Positions 1 through 8,921 of a DNA stretch of 64,000 nucleotides are shown here, piece by piece; the first letter of the stretch is position 1; each line of letters begins with the position of its first letter. The position numbers were made by a program, and so were the translations under genes. The stretch lies in NCBI GenBank assembly GCA_026390995.1, contig JAPLEX010000015.1:33197-97196 (forward strand). The letters run 5' to 3'. The notes below the pieces were generated by a model, which had not been told where the DNA came from, searched no databases, and saw nothing but the letters and a program-made list of their open reading frames with translations. This DNA is from Flavobacterium sp. (lineage in GTDB: Bacteria; Bacteroidota; Bacteroidia; Flavobacteriales; Flavobacteriaceae).

Positions 1-228
1 AAATTATAACTAGGATTGGTTTCAAAAGTAACTATTTTACTTTTGTTTGTGCTTGATTTTTTTTAGCAATAAAAACACAATAAGATTTGTTGATGAAAAT
101 TTAAAATAAATTGTTTTTCTCTATTAAATTTGGCTTTAAATAAAGCGTTTTAAGCAGGTTTTAAAAATTTGGTTAGGCAATTTAGGTTTTGCTGATTAAA
201 GGCGCGTCAAAAGCATTAAGGATCGTTT
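1..228. other. AT-rich intergenic region, no gene seen
   Basis: This stretch lies downstream of the minus-strand methyltransferase. It is very AT-rich and has no convincing ORF, RNA gene or strong terminator hairpin. A TACTTTTG string near position 40 resembles a flavobacterial -7 promoter element, but no plus-strand gene follows it. Confidence 0.5.
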
Positions 229-1080
229 TTAGTTGTTTTTTATTAGGTAAATGTGAGAGGAATACTCATTTGTTTGACTTCCTTTCCAGTTTGAGTACAA
301 TCCCACAAAAAAAGCTTGGAGGTAATTGATTTTTCCGGTTTTATATTTTTCAGATAACATAGACACATAAAACGAATCAAATTTCATGGGTCGCACAGCA
401 ACTACTTTCATGCCCACCGGTTCTACCAATCGCTGAATGCTGGTTTTAGAAAAATGCCATAGATGTCGGGGGACATCATAGGCTGCCCAAAATTGCTTGT
501 AATAGCCCGCATCAAAAGACTTGTAATTTGGGACCGCAATAATCAATGTGCCGTTGGGTTTAAGCAAGCGTTGTAGTTCTTTTATTTGAGTTTCTAGGTT
601 GGGCAAATGCTCCAATACATGCCAAAGTGTAATGGCGTCATACTGCTGGCTTGATGCGTCTGGCGTTCCTGTTATACAAGTCGCTCCTTTTGATACAGCA
701 ATCTGCCTGGCCTTTTCGTTGGGCTCTATGCCTTGCACCTGCCAGCCCGACTGTTGAGCTATTTGTAAAAAATCGCCTGTACCACAGCCCATATCTAGTA
801 GCGTTCCTTTGTTGGGTTGGTGTTTTTCTAGCAGTTGTATTTTTTGAGTCAATGCCCGTTTTTTTACTGCCTGATAGGCTTTTTCAAATAGGGTGCGTTT
901 TGAATCGGTGTGCGAAATATAATCATCGCTCTCGTAATATTTTGCGAGTTCATTCAATTGTGGTTGTGGATGCGTATGCAACAAATCTAATTGAGCATCG
1001 TAATGCAAATCAAATTTTTGGTGACTCACCGTATGGTCTTCAACCTGATCTAAGAAAATAGTTTGTGGAGTTGTATTCAT
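229..1080 (-). CDS. class I SAM-dependent methyltransferase
   Basis: This 283-residue soluble protein has a Rossmann-type methyltransferase core. Motif I reads LLDMGCGTGDF at about residues 94-104, which binds S-adenosylmethionine. A second conserved block, HVLEHLPN, sits at about 154-161, followed by a LLKPNGTLIIAVPN strand. This is the Methyltransf_11/23 fold; the substrate cannot be told from sequence. Its start overlaps the stop of the upstream lipoprotein gene by 4 bp, so the two are probably translationally coupled. It is the last gene of the DUF4175-ybeY-mnmG-lipoprotein run. The fold is clear; the role is unknown. Confidence 0.85.
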   Translation of the reverse strand: MNTTPQTIFLDQVEDHTVSHQKFDLHYDAQLDLLHTHPQPQLNELAKYYESDDYISHTDSKRTLFEKAYQAVKKRALTQKIQLLEKHQPNKGTLLDMGCGTGDFLQIAQQSGWQVQGIEPNEKARQIAVSKGATCITGTPDASSQQYDAITLWHVLEHLPNLETQIKELQRLLKPNGTLIIAVPNYKSFDAGYYKQFWAAYDVPRHLWHFSKTSIQRLVEPVGMKVVAVRPMKFDSFYVSMLSEKYKTGKINYLQAFFVGLYSNWKGSQTNEYSSHIYLIKNN

Positions 1081-1592
1081 TGGTTATTGCAATAGTCGTC
1101 TTTGAGGTTTTTTAAATACGTAAGGGCAAGATGCTGGTACAAGGACTGATCGGAAAGACAGTCTTCGTTGGTGGGAGACACTACCGAAAAAGCGATAAAT
1201 TTAGGTTGATTTCCATACTTTGCATTCTCGGGCTCTTGATTAATTTGCGCGTAATTTCCGCTTCCTATATATTTTTCAAACTCAGCGGCATCATAGACCA
1301 CAAGCTTGAATTTTGCCTCGTTTATGGAAATCCAAAACTGCTTGTCAAAATAATTTGACTGCTTGAATTTTATAGATAAATACTTTTCGATTGGTTGATT
1401 TTTTTGATTGTTTTCAAACACAAAAGCGGTTAAAGGAACGTGGCTTTGCAGCTCTATTCCGTTGCCAACCAAAAGATAATCTGGAATTTGCACCGTGTTG
1501 CGCGAACCCGAACAGGCTGTAATCCAGACCAAAAAAACCAAGGCAAGCCCTGTGATTGTAATGCTTCTCATAATTCGTTCCACGTGAAACAT
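1077..1592 (-). CDS. small lipoprotein of unknown function
   Basis: This 171-residue protein begins with a lipoprotein signal peptide: a short charged n-region, a hydrophobic stretch (ITGLALVFLVW) and the lipobox ITAC, then SGSR. It is therefore likely anchored in a membrane facing the periplasm. I do not recognise the mature domain. Two starts are possible. The ATG at 1592 shares bases with the mnmG stop (TAATG) and gives an N-terminus MFHVERI encoded by a parS-like site. The ATG at 1571 gives a more ordinary signal peptide beginning MRSITIT. It sits between mnmG and a methyltransferase and overlaps the latter by 4 bp. Confidence 0.6.
   Translation of the reverse strand: MFHVERIMRSITITGLALVFLVWITACSGSRNTVQIPDYLLVGNGIELQSHVPLTAFVFENNQKNQPIEKYLSIKFKQSNYFDKQFWISINEAKFKLVVYDAAEFEKYIGSGNYAQINQEPENAKYGNQPKFIAFSVVSPTNEDCLSDQSLYQHLALTYLKNLKDDYCNNQ
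1576..1591. promoter_or_regulatory. parS-like ParB-binding site (15/16 match)
   Basis: The 16-mer CGTTCCACGTGAAACA matches the bacterial parS consensus TGTTNCACGTGAAACA except at the first base. It lies at the mnmG/lipoprotein junction and encodes the unusual leader of the longer lipoprotein start. parS sites load ParB for chromosome segregation and cluster near replication origins. The function is inferred from the motif. Confidence 0.65.
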
Positions 1593-3463
1593 TATCTTCC
1601 CATATAAATTAACAACACCGAAATATCGCTGGGCGAAACCCCACTAATGCGGGATGCTTGCGAAATAGTAACTGGGCGTATCTGAGTTAATTTTTGGCGG
1701 GCCTCGATTGACATCGATTTAATTTTGGAGTAATCAAAAAATTCGGGGATTTTCACATCCTCCAAGCGAGTGAGTTTTTCGGCGTTGTTGCGTTCTTTTT
1801 CTATATAACCCGAGTATTTTACTTGTATTTCAGCCTGCTCCAACACCTCTTCGTCCAACTGATTTGTGGTTGCGTATTCCTTTACTTTATCTAATGTCAA
1901 CATGTCTTGCAAGTCTATTTGAGGCCTTGAAAAAAGTTTGAACATTTTGTCTGATTGTGACACCAAAGCTGAATTTTTATTGGCTAATAACACATTTGCT
2001 TCGGCGGCTGTTATGCTGGTGTCTTTGTAAAAAGCAACCATCTGTTCTGACTCTGTGCGCTTGTATTCTACGCGGCGCAAACGATCCTCAGAGGCCAATC
2101 CTATCGCGTGTGATTTGGGTGTCAATCTAAAATCGGCATTGTCTTGACGCAACAAGGTGCGAAATTCTGCACGTGAAGTAAACATGCGATACGGTTCTTC
2201 TGTACCTTTTGTAATTAAATCATCAATCAAAACGCCAATATACGCCTCGTCTCTTTTTAGGATAAAGGGTTCTTTACCTTGTACGCTAAGCGCGGCGTTT
2301 ATACCCGCCATCAAGCCTTGCGAAGCAGCTTCTTCGTAGCCTGTTGTGCCATTAATTTGACCCGCAAAAAACAAGCCTTTAACTAATTTGGTTTCTAAGG
2401 TGTGTTTTAATTGTGTGGGCGGAAAATAATCATATTCGATGGCGTAACCTGGTCTAAAGAATTTTACTTTTTCAAAACCCGCCACCGAACGGAGCGCTTT
2501 GAATTGCACGTCTTCAGGCAAGGAAGTAGAAAACCCATTTACATAAACCTCTACAGTATTCCAGCCTTCAGGCTCAATAAATAATTGGTGTCGTTCTTTG
2601 TCGGCAAAGCGATTAATTTTATCTTCAATAGACGGACAATAACGTGGCCCCAAACTCTTAATTCGGCCATTAAACATAGGTGAACGATCAAATCCTTCTC
2701 GTAAAATATCATGTACGTCCAACGAAGTGTAGGTCATGTGACATGATTTTTGAATTATCAACGGCTTGGTGAGGGGTGAATAAGAAAATTTTGCAGGACG
2801 TTCATCCCCTTTTTCTTCGTTCATTTTAGTGTAATCTAGTGATCTTCCATCCACACGTGGAGGCGTTCCGGTTTTCATTCTACCCGAGGTAAATCCGGCG
2901 GCTATCAAATCTTCGGTAATTCCAAAAGAAGCGCTTTCCCCTGCTCTGCCGCCGCCAAATTGTTTTTCGCCAATATGGATTAAGCCATTCAAAAAAGTGC
3001 CGTTGGTGAGCACGACTGTCTTGGCTTTAATTTTTATACCCAACACCGTCGTAATCCCTGTAACAACTCCGTTTTCTATTAGCAAGCCATTTGCCATCTC
3101 TTGGTAAAAATCCAGATTTGGAGTTTGCTCTAACATCAACCGCCATTCTTCTGCAAAGCGCATGCGGTCACTTTGCACCCGTGGCGACCACATCGCAGGG
3201 CCTTTTGACTTATTGAGCATCTTGAATTGTATGGCTGTTTTATCAGAAACAATTCCAGAATAGCCGCCCATCGCATCTATTTCACGCACAATTTGGCCTT
3301 TTGCAATGCCCCCCATTGCGGGATTACAAGACATTTGCGCTATGTTTTGTAAATTCATTGTCACCAATAGTGTGGAGCAACCCATATTTGCGGCAGCCGC
3401 TGCGGCTTCACAACCCGCATGACCCGCGCCAACTACAAGAACATCATAAACTTCTTTGAACAT
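1592..3463 (-). CDS. mnmG: tRNA uridine-5-carboxymethylaminomethyl modification enzyme MnmG (GidA)
   Basis: With MnmE, MnmG installs the cmnm5 group on U34 of certain tRNAs in the cytoplasm, using FAD. The protein opens with the FAD-binding VVGAGHAGCEAA motif. It carries the family signatures GMKTGTPPRVDGR, GPRYCPSIEDK and GYEEAASQGL, and ends in the helical domain that contacts MnmE. Its 623 residues are normal for the family. The frame stays open upstream to 3568, but the family N-terminus (MFKEVYDVLVVGAG) fixes the start at 3463. The longer reading would run through a parS-like site and the ybeY end. mnmE is not in the window. Confidence 0.97.
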   Translation of the reverse strand: MFKEVYDVLVVGAGHAGCEAAAAAANMGCSTLLVTMNLQNIAQMSCNPAMGGIAKGQIVREIDAMGGYSGIVSDKTAIQFKMLNKSKGPAMWSPRVQSDRMRFAEEWRLMLEQTPNLDFYQEMANGLLIENGVVTGITTVLGIKIKAKTVVLTNGTFLNGLIHIGEKQFGGGRAGESASFGITEDLIAAGFTSGRMKTGTPPRVDGRSLDYTKMNEEKGDERPAKFSYSPLTKPLIIQKSCHMTYTSLDVHDILREGFDRSPMFNGRIKSLGPRYCPSIEDKINRFADKERHQLFIEPEGWNTVEVYVNGFSTSLPEDVQFKALRSVAGFEKVKFFRPGYAIEYDYFPPTQLKHTLETKLVKGLFFAGQINGTTGYEEAASQGLMAGINAALSVQGKEPFILKRDEAYIGVLIDDLITKGTEEPYRMFTSRAEFRTLLRQDNADFRLTPKSHAIGLASEDRLRRVEYKRTESEQMVAFYKDTSITAAEANVLLANKNSALVSQSDKMFKLFSRPQIDLQDMLTLDKVKEYATTNQLDEEVLEQAEIQVKYSGYIEKERNNAEKLTRLEDVKIPEFFDYSKIKSMSIEARQKLTQIRPVTISQASRISGVSPSDISVLLIYMGR

Positions 3464-3477
3464 AGATTTATATTTTC

Positions 3478-3897
3478 TTAGTGTTCCACGTGAAACATTG
3501 CAAGTTTTTCGTTTTCTTTTTGACGCATAAGCTGTTCGTCGGCTTCTGCTTTGTCTTTGTAGCCGCAATAATGCAAAACACCGTGAATAATTACCCTAAG
3601 TAATTCATTTTCAAATGATTGATTAAATATTTCGGCGTTTTCCCGCACCCGCTCAACCGAGATAAATACATCCCCACTCAATTCGTTGCCTAAAGAATAA
3701 TCAAAACTAATAATATCTGTGAGCGTGTCGTGTTGTAAATAATTTTGATTTAATTCTAGCAAATAGGCGTCGTCACAAAAAACATAGGCGAGTTCTCCTT
3801 CTGATTTTTGTTCAGAGGCAATTACCCGGGCAATCCAGCTTTCTATTGCCGATTCGTTGGGTAATTCAAACTCGGTTTCGTAATTAAAACTAATCAT
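3478..3897 (-). CDS. ybeY: endoribonuclease YbeY (16S rRNA maturation)
   Basis: YbeY is a metal-dependent endoribonuclease acting in 16S rRNA maturation and ribosome quality control. The 139-residue protein has the active-site block IHGVLHYCGYKD at 104-115, with metal-binding H105 and H109. The third ligand position of the E. coli-type motif (HxxxHxxxxxH) is D115; from memory this Asp is common in Bacteroidetes. The last residues (FHVEH) are encoded by a parS-like site overlapping the stop. It overlaps the DUF4175 gene by 8 bp and ends 14 bp before mnmG. Confidence 0.93.
   Translation of the reverse strand: MISFNYETEFELPNESAIESWIARVIASEQKSEGELAYVFCDDAYLLELNQNYLQHDTLTDIISFDYSLGNELSGDVFISVERVRENAEIFNQSFENELLRVIIHGVLHYCGYKDKAEADEQLMRQKENEKLAMFHVEH
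3482..3497. promoter_or_regulatory. parS-like ParB-binding site (exact consensus)
   Basis: The sequence TGTTCCACGTGAAACA fits the parS consensus TGTTNCACGTGAAACA at every position. It spans the last codons of ybeY, just upstream of mnmG. Together with the second site about 1.9 kb away it forms a small parS cluster, expected near oriC. The motif match is direct; binding is inferred. Confidence 0.8.
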
Positions 3898-6800
3898 GGG
3901 TTTGGAAATAATCTTGAACTTTCTGGGTGAAATTTGGGCGCAAAGGTAAGCTTTGTCGGTTTAAAATCTCGACGCTTTGAATATATTGTTGCAGGGCCGG
4001 CGGTAAAGGCGGGGCGGTATTAGAGTAATTGGTTTTATTGGTTTCTGCCTGTCGCTTTTGTTCTTCGCCCTGAAGTTGAAGGGCTTTGTCTAATTTTAAG
4101 AGTTCGTATTTTAAATTCATTGCTTTTTGGAGCAAGTCGTTGCTAAACCCTTTGTTTATTAATTGACGCTCCAATTGTTTCATTTGGTCTAAGGCGTTTT
4201 GCCCGGAGCCTCCCATGCCCTTCTTCGCTAGTTCTTGTTGCAAGGCTTCCCGCAACTGTTGTTGCTCTTTGAATATTTCCATTATCGCGCGTGCGTCACC
4301 CTCCCCGTCTTGGCCGTTTTCTCCTGTTGATCCTGGACTAGAACCCGATTGGCCTTCTTTGCCACCTTTGCCTGGTTTACCAGATTTCCCTTCCTGGCCT
4401 TCACCTGGTTTTTGTCCCTGACCTGGACTTTGGCTTTCGCCTGGTTTTTGTCCCTTTTTCATTCCGCCTTTCATTTTGTCACCCAAGGCATCTTGTTTTT
4501 TTATAATATCCGGCAATTGCATGCCTTGTCCCTGCCCTTTTCCTGGTTTAGGCTTGCCTTGTCCCATACCCGAAAGTGACATTTGCATCGAATTTAACGT
4601 TTCGCTTAAAAAATCGGCCAATTTATTGGCGGCGGCTATCGTGTATTGTTGGTGTGAAACTCCTTTAGCTACTTGTGCCTCTACTAAATTGACCAAGGCT
4701 TTGTCTAGATTATAATGCACATTTCCTATTTCTTGGGTAATGTTTTCAGCGATTTTTGGGTTTCGCAACGATAACGCAAACAGACTGTCGTCAACATGCT
4801 TAAACTGCAATTTCAAATCTTGTTGGGTCTTGAGTTGCTTGGTAAACGAGGGGGCGCCTCGCTGAAGCCCTTTGAATTGCAAGATTAGATTTTCTTGAGA
4901 AAACGAAAACGCCAACAAATTATCCAAGATTTGCCGCAACATTTTCACGTCTTCCTCCAGTTGTTCTTTATCGCCTCCCTCCATGCTTTGACCCATTTTC
5001 TGGGCCATTTCTTTCATTTTCTTGGCCGCACTCTTCTGACTTGGTTTGGCTTTACTTTGTTGTTTTTTTTGCAACTCAGCAGCAGCTTTTTGCAAGTCTT
5101 CGTCAATACTTTTCTCTTTTTCTTCGTCTTTTGGCAAGTCTAATGGCGCTTTTAATTCGCTGTTTTCTTTTTGAAGTTCCTTTAATTCTTCTTGAAATTT
5201 GTCAAATTCTTTTTGAATCTGCTCTTGTTTTTCGGCTGAATTATCTTGGTCCTGCTCGGCCAATTGGTCTTGTTTTTGAGCCAATTTTTCTAATTGTTCT
5301 AGTAATTGCTCTGCTTTTTTCTCAACGTAGTATTTTTTAGTTAGCTCAACCAGCTGCTCTAAATTCTTGGTTTGATTTTTGCTTTTTTGCTTAAACTGAT
5401 CTAGTTTTTCCAGCAATTCCTCGTTTTTGATTTTTTCGTTTAAAGCCTTTAATTCGTCCAATAACTTTTGGTTTTTCTCCAAATCCTTTTGTGCTTTTTC
5501 TAAGCGTTTTTCTAGCTCTTCTTTAAACGGATCTTTTTCATTGCTCTTAAACTTATCCAGGTTTTCCTTCATTTTCTCGGCAAACGCCTTCATTACTTCG
5601 TCTTGCTTTTTTTGACGCTGTATAAAATCATTTACTTTTTGTTGATCTTTAAACTCCAACTTGTCTTTTTCTTTGCCTGCTTTTTGAATTTTATCAATCG
5701 CATCCAATTGCTTGTCCTGGTTTTTTAAAGACTTTTCTAAACTGCTGATCGCGCTGTTTTGTTGTTGTAACAATTGATTTTCCCGTTCGGCTTGGGTGCT
5801 GAGTCGAGAACTAAAAACACTGGATTTACTGCTTTTAAAACCGTGAGGCGCATCGTTGTCAAACACCTCAAAATAATAGTCATAGCTCGTGCCTTCTGGT
5901 AAAGACAAATTGCCGGGGAACGCATATACAAAGCGATCTATGGTGTTTTGTTGGACGGGTAATTGCGCCGATTTAGCTTGCTGCGGATTGTCTTTTGGGT
6001 AATACACCAGCTGCAGCTTCGTTAAGCCATAGTCGTCGCCTACTTGGCCAACAACATAAGGAATAGCCGTTTTAATGCTATCGGGGGCCGCCGAAACCGA
6101 GATGCTGGGAAACTGATCTTTTATAACCCCTATTTGGTACTGAACTGTTTCGTAGTGTTTTATTTTGGTGTTGGAGGTGCTGATGCTATACTGAAGCTGT
6201 TCGTGAAGGGTTTTCGTGAATAAAAAACGGGTGTCTTCGATATTGAAGCGGGCAGATTGTGTGCCGCTGATCCAATCTATCCAAGAAGTAGCTTGAGTTT
6301 GAATGAGCCAAGTTATCTTAGTTCCTTCTGGGAAGATTCCATTACCGGTACCTTTTACTTGCTCGGCTTTTTTTCCCAAATAGGCCGGGTATTGCAATTG
6401 CATCGCGAGATTAGTAATGGCTGGAACCTCAACTACCTCTAGTTCTAAGTCGGGCGAATAAATATCGTTAGCTTCTAAATGAAACGCAATGTCATGGTCG
6501 GGCTGCGTGAACGTATAGCGAAAAACACCCGGCGCCTCTTGCTCCATGTAGTAGTTTTCGTTCCCAATAAACACCGCGGCATTTGCTGGAATTAGCTTGC
6601 CCACGGCGCGCACACGCAGAGTAAAATCTTGGTGTTGTTCGGTTTGCAACTTGTCGTTTAACACCTCAAATCGAAACGGAGCTGGAGGCATAAATTGTTC
6701 TTGGTAATTGACCACGCGGTGTAATCCTTCGGCCAAAATATTGTCTTGGCCGGATAGATAAAAATACAGGCAAAACAAAAGCGGGATTAGCGCAAGCGGC

Positions 6801-7267
6801 AGGTATTTTTTATTGGACGAAAACCGAATCGCGTTTGAAAAAGGAATGGGCTGCAGTCGTTGTGCTTTTTGATCAATTGATGCCAACAGCAACTCGGTTG
6901 AAGCTGACGATTCTTTTGATTCGATGAGTTGTAAAAAGTTGAGTAATTTGTCGTCAATCTCAGGAAAATGTTTGCCTATAAGCAAAGAGGCTTGGGTATA
7001 ATTGATTCCTTTTTGTAGGTTGATTAATTTGAAAACCGGAAGCAAAATAAACCGGATAAACAAAACCAATTCAACCAAAATAAATACCCAAAACAACAAG
7101 GTTCGGCCCTGCACTTTAAGCCATAAAAAGTATTCTAAACTCACGGTGGCTATAAAATACAACAACCCAATTCCTATAAAAAGCAATGCGCCACGAAGCA
7201 ATTCGTTGCGGTAATACTTTCTGGTGAAAGCTTCTAGTTTTTGAAAGATGAGTTGAGATGAATTCAA
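3890..7267 (-). CDS. DUF4175-type large membrane/coiled-coil protein
   Basis: This 1125-residue protein has two hydrophobic segments near the N-terminus (about 27-50 and 56-78) and a third near 155-168. A beta-rich probably extracytoplasmic part (about 200-490) follows. Then comes a long Lys/Glu/Gln-rich coiled coil (about 495-740) and a Gly/Lys/Gln/Pro low-complexity tract (about 885-985), before a final helical segment. From memory this matches the DUF4175 family found next to ybeY in flavobacteria; its function is unknown. It is the first gene of the minus-strand run toward mnmG. The frame is intact and the many antisense ORFs across it come from its repetitive codons. Confidence 0.8.
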   Translation of the reverse strand: MNSSQLIFQKLEAFTRKYYRNELLRGALLFIGIGLLYFIATVSLEYFLWLKVQGRTLLFWVFILVELVLFIRFILLPVFKLINLQKGINYTQASLLIGKHFPEIDDKLLNFLQLIESKESSASTELLLASIDQKAQRLQPIPFSNAIRFSSNKKYLPLALIPLLFCLYFYLSGQDNILAEGLHRVVNYQEQFMPPAPFRFEVLNDKLQTEQHQDFTLRVRAVGKLIPANAAVFIGNENYYMEQEAPGVFRYTFTQPDHDIAFHLEANDIYSPDLELEVVEVPAITNLAMQLQYPAYLGKKAEQVKGTGNGIFPEGTKITWLIQTQATSWIDWISGTQSARFNIEDTRFLFTKTLHEQLQYSISTSNTKIKHYETVQYQIGVIKDQFPSISVSAAPDSIKTAIPYVVGQVGDDYGLTKLQLVYYPKDNPQQAKSAQLPVQQNTIDRFVYAFPGNLSLPEGTSYDYYFEVFDNDAPHGFKSSKSSVFSSRLSTQAERENQLLQQQNSAISSLEKSLKNQDKQLDAIDKIQKAGKEKDKLEFKDQQKVNDFIQRQKKQDEVMKAFAEKMKENLDKFKSNEKDPFKEELEKRLEKAQKDLEKNQKLLDELKALNEKIKNEELLEKLDQFKQKSKNQTKNLEQLVELTKKYYVEKKAEQLLEQLEKLAQKQDQLAEQDQDNSAEKQEQIQKEFDKFQEELKELQKENSELKAPLDLPKDEEKEKSIDEDLQKAAAELQKKQQSKAKPSQKSAAKKMKEMAQKMGQSMEGGDKEQLEEDVKMLRQILDNLLAFSFSQENLILQFKGLQRGAPSFTKQLKTQQDLKLQFKHVDDSLFALSLRNPKIAENITQEIGNVHYNLDKALVNLVEAQVAKGVSHQQYTIAAANKLADFLSETLNSMQMSLSGMGQGKPKPGKGQGQGMQLPDIIKKQDALGDKMKGGMKKGQKPGESQSPGQGQKPGEGQEGKSGKPGKGGKEGQSGSSPGSTGENGQDGEGDARAIMEIFKEQQQLREALQQELAKKGMGGSGQNALDQMKQLERQLINKGFSNDLLQKAMNLKYELLKLDKALQLQGEEQKRQAETNKTNYSNTAPPLPPALQQYIQSVEILNRQSLPLRPNFTQKVQDYFQTHD

Positions 7268-7390
7268 TTATACTGCGTTTTACGACCGCTAAAAGTACGA
7301 TTTTATCTGATTCCTGCTAGCGCTGTTTTTTGGGGTTAAAGAGGCTTAAAACGAATCAACTGATCGCTTTCGTTTACTAAATCGAAACCG

Positions 7391-7398
7391 TATCTTTG
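7391..7398 (+). promoter_or_regulatory. -7 promoter element for gltX
   Basis: TATCTTTG fits the Bacteroidetes -7 consensus TAnnTTTG. It lies 17 bp before the gltX start codon, giving a very short leader. No clear TTG -33 element stands at the ideal distance, although a T-rich stretch is present. Confidence 0.5.
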
Positions 7399-7415
7399 GT
7401 CCAAATTTTTTATAC

Positions 7416-8921
7416 ATGTCCAAACCTGTTCGTGTGCGTTTTGCACCCAGTCCGACCGGTCCGCTTCACATAGGTGGCGTGCGTACCGCCTTGTTTAATT
7501 ACTTGTTTGCCAAAAAACACGGCGGAGTATTTTACTTGCGCATCGAAGATACCGACCAAAATCGCTTTGTGCCAGGCGCCGAAGCATATATTTTTGAAGC
7601 GCTGGAATGGCTTGGGATATCTCCATCAGAAACCGTAGGTAAAAACGAAAAATTTGGCCCTTACAGACAAAGCGAACGCAAAGCCTTGTATGGTGAATAT
7701 GCCCAACAACTCATCGCTTCTGGTCATGCTTATTACGCATTTGACAGCAACGAAGCGCTTGATCAACTTAGAAAGGAAGAGGAATCGATTGGGCAAACTT
7801 TTATTTACAATTGGCACAACCGCCAAAAATTAGACAATTCCTTGATCATTAGCCCCGAAGAAACTGCCCAAAGACTCAGCGCAGGAGAAGCCTATGTGGT
7901 GCGATTTAAAACACCCGAAAACGAAATTTTGGCTTTGCATGACCTCATTCGTGGGGACATTTCGTTTGATACTAAAGTGTTGGACGACAAAGTGTTGTTT
8001 AAAAGTGACGGCATGCCTACCTATCATTTAGCCAACATTGTGGACGATCACCTCATGGAAACATCGCATGTGATTCGCGGGGAAGAATGGTTGCCTTCGA
8101 TGCCCTTACACGTGCTATTGTACCGTGCTTTTGGTTGGGAAGCGCCTCAATTTGCACACCTGCCGCTTTTGTTAAAACCCATTGGAAACGGTAAATTATC
8201 CAAACGCGATGGCGACAAAATGGGATTCCCGGTTTTTCCGTTAGAATGGAAATCAGCCGAAGGCATCTCATCGGGCTACCGCGAACAAGGGTATTTTCCA
8301 GAAGCAGTAGTCAATTTCTTGGCCTTGCTGGGTTGGAATGACGGAACCGAAAAAGAACTATTTAGCTTAGACGAATTGGTAAATGCTTTTGATTTGAATC
8401 GTATTCACAAAGCGGGAGCCAAATTTGATCCGGAGAAAAATAAGTGGTTCAACCACCAGTACTTGCAGCGGCAAGACAACCGCGTATTGGCCGAAACTTT
8501 TTCTAAAGAACTGACTGCAAAAGGACTTGATTGTCTTGTGGAGAAAGTGGAGAAAATCGTAGGCTTAATCAAAGAACGCGCACATTTTGTGGCCGAGTTT
8601 TGGAGTTTGAGTGATTACTTTTTTGAAGCCCCAACTGCCTATGACGAAAAAGCGGCCAAAAACTGGAAAGAAGACACGGCCGATTTGTTGCAACAACTCA
8701 TCACGGTATTAGATGGAATAGCAGATTTCAGCTCCCTTCAAATTGAAAACACGGTAAAAGAATGGATGACCACACATGAAATTGGAATGGGTAGAATCAT
8801 GCCGCCGTTTCGATTGAGTTTGGTGGGCGCGTTAAAAGGACCTCATTTGTTTGATATTGCCGAACTAATTGGCAAAGAAGAAACCATTACCCGCCTGCAA
8901 AAAGCGATTCAAACGCTATAA
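7416..8921 (+). CDS. gltX: glutamyl-tRNA synthetase
   Basis: This class I aminoacyl-tRNA synthetase charges tRNA-Glu with glutamate. The ATP-binding HIGH motif is in PSPTGPLHIGGVRTALFNYL at about residues 11-30. The KMSKS-type loop reads KLSKRDGD. The length of 501 residues and the C-terminal anticodon-binding region are normal. The start is fixed by the conserved N-terminus VRVRFAPSPTG. The gene overlaps the convergent beta-barrel gene by 6 bp at its stop codon. It has its own -7 promoter element upstream. Confidence 0.97.
   Translation: MSKPVRVRFAPSPTGPLHIGGVRTALFNYLFAKKHGGVFYLRIEDTDQNRFVPGAEAYIFEALEWLGISPSETVGKNEKFGPYRQSERKALYGEYAQQLIASGHAYYAFDSNEALDQLRKEEESIGQTFIYNWHNRQKLDNSLIISPEETAQRLSAGEAYVVRFKTPENEILALHDLIRGDISFDTKVLDDKVLFKSDGMPTYHLANIVDDHLMETSHVIRGEEWLPSMPLHVLLYRAFGWEAPQFAHLPLLLKPIGNGKLSKRDGDKMGFPVFPLEWKSAEGISSGYREQGYFPEAVVNFLALLGWNDGTEKELFSLDELVNAFDLNRIHKAGAKFDPEKNKWFNHQYLQRQDNRVLAETFSKELTAKGLDCLVEKVEKIVGLIKERAHFVAEFWSLSDYFFEAPTAYDEKAAKNWKEDTADLLQQLITVLDGIADFSSLQIENTVKEWMTTHEIGMGRIMPPFRLSLVGALKGPHLFDIAELIGKEETITRLQKAIQTL

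Noticed and set aside
2165-2180. CACGTG string TTCTGCACGTGAAGTA as a third parS
   Set aside because: It differs from the parS consensus at several flanking positions and lies in the middle of conserved mnmG coding.
3464-3568. Extended MnmG N-terminus
   Set aside because: The extra residues are Arg/Lys-rich, overlap the ybeY end and the parS-like site, and are absent from the family, which starts at MFKEVYDVLVVGAG.
4215-5615. Plus-strand ORFs opposite the DUF4175 gene
   Set aside because: They are shadows of its Lys/Glu/Gln-rich and Gly-rich codons; the translations are low-complexity Phe/Leu/Ser-rich strings with no domain.
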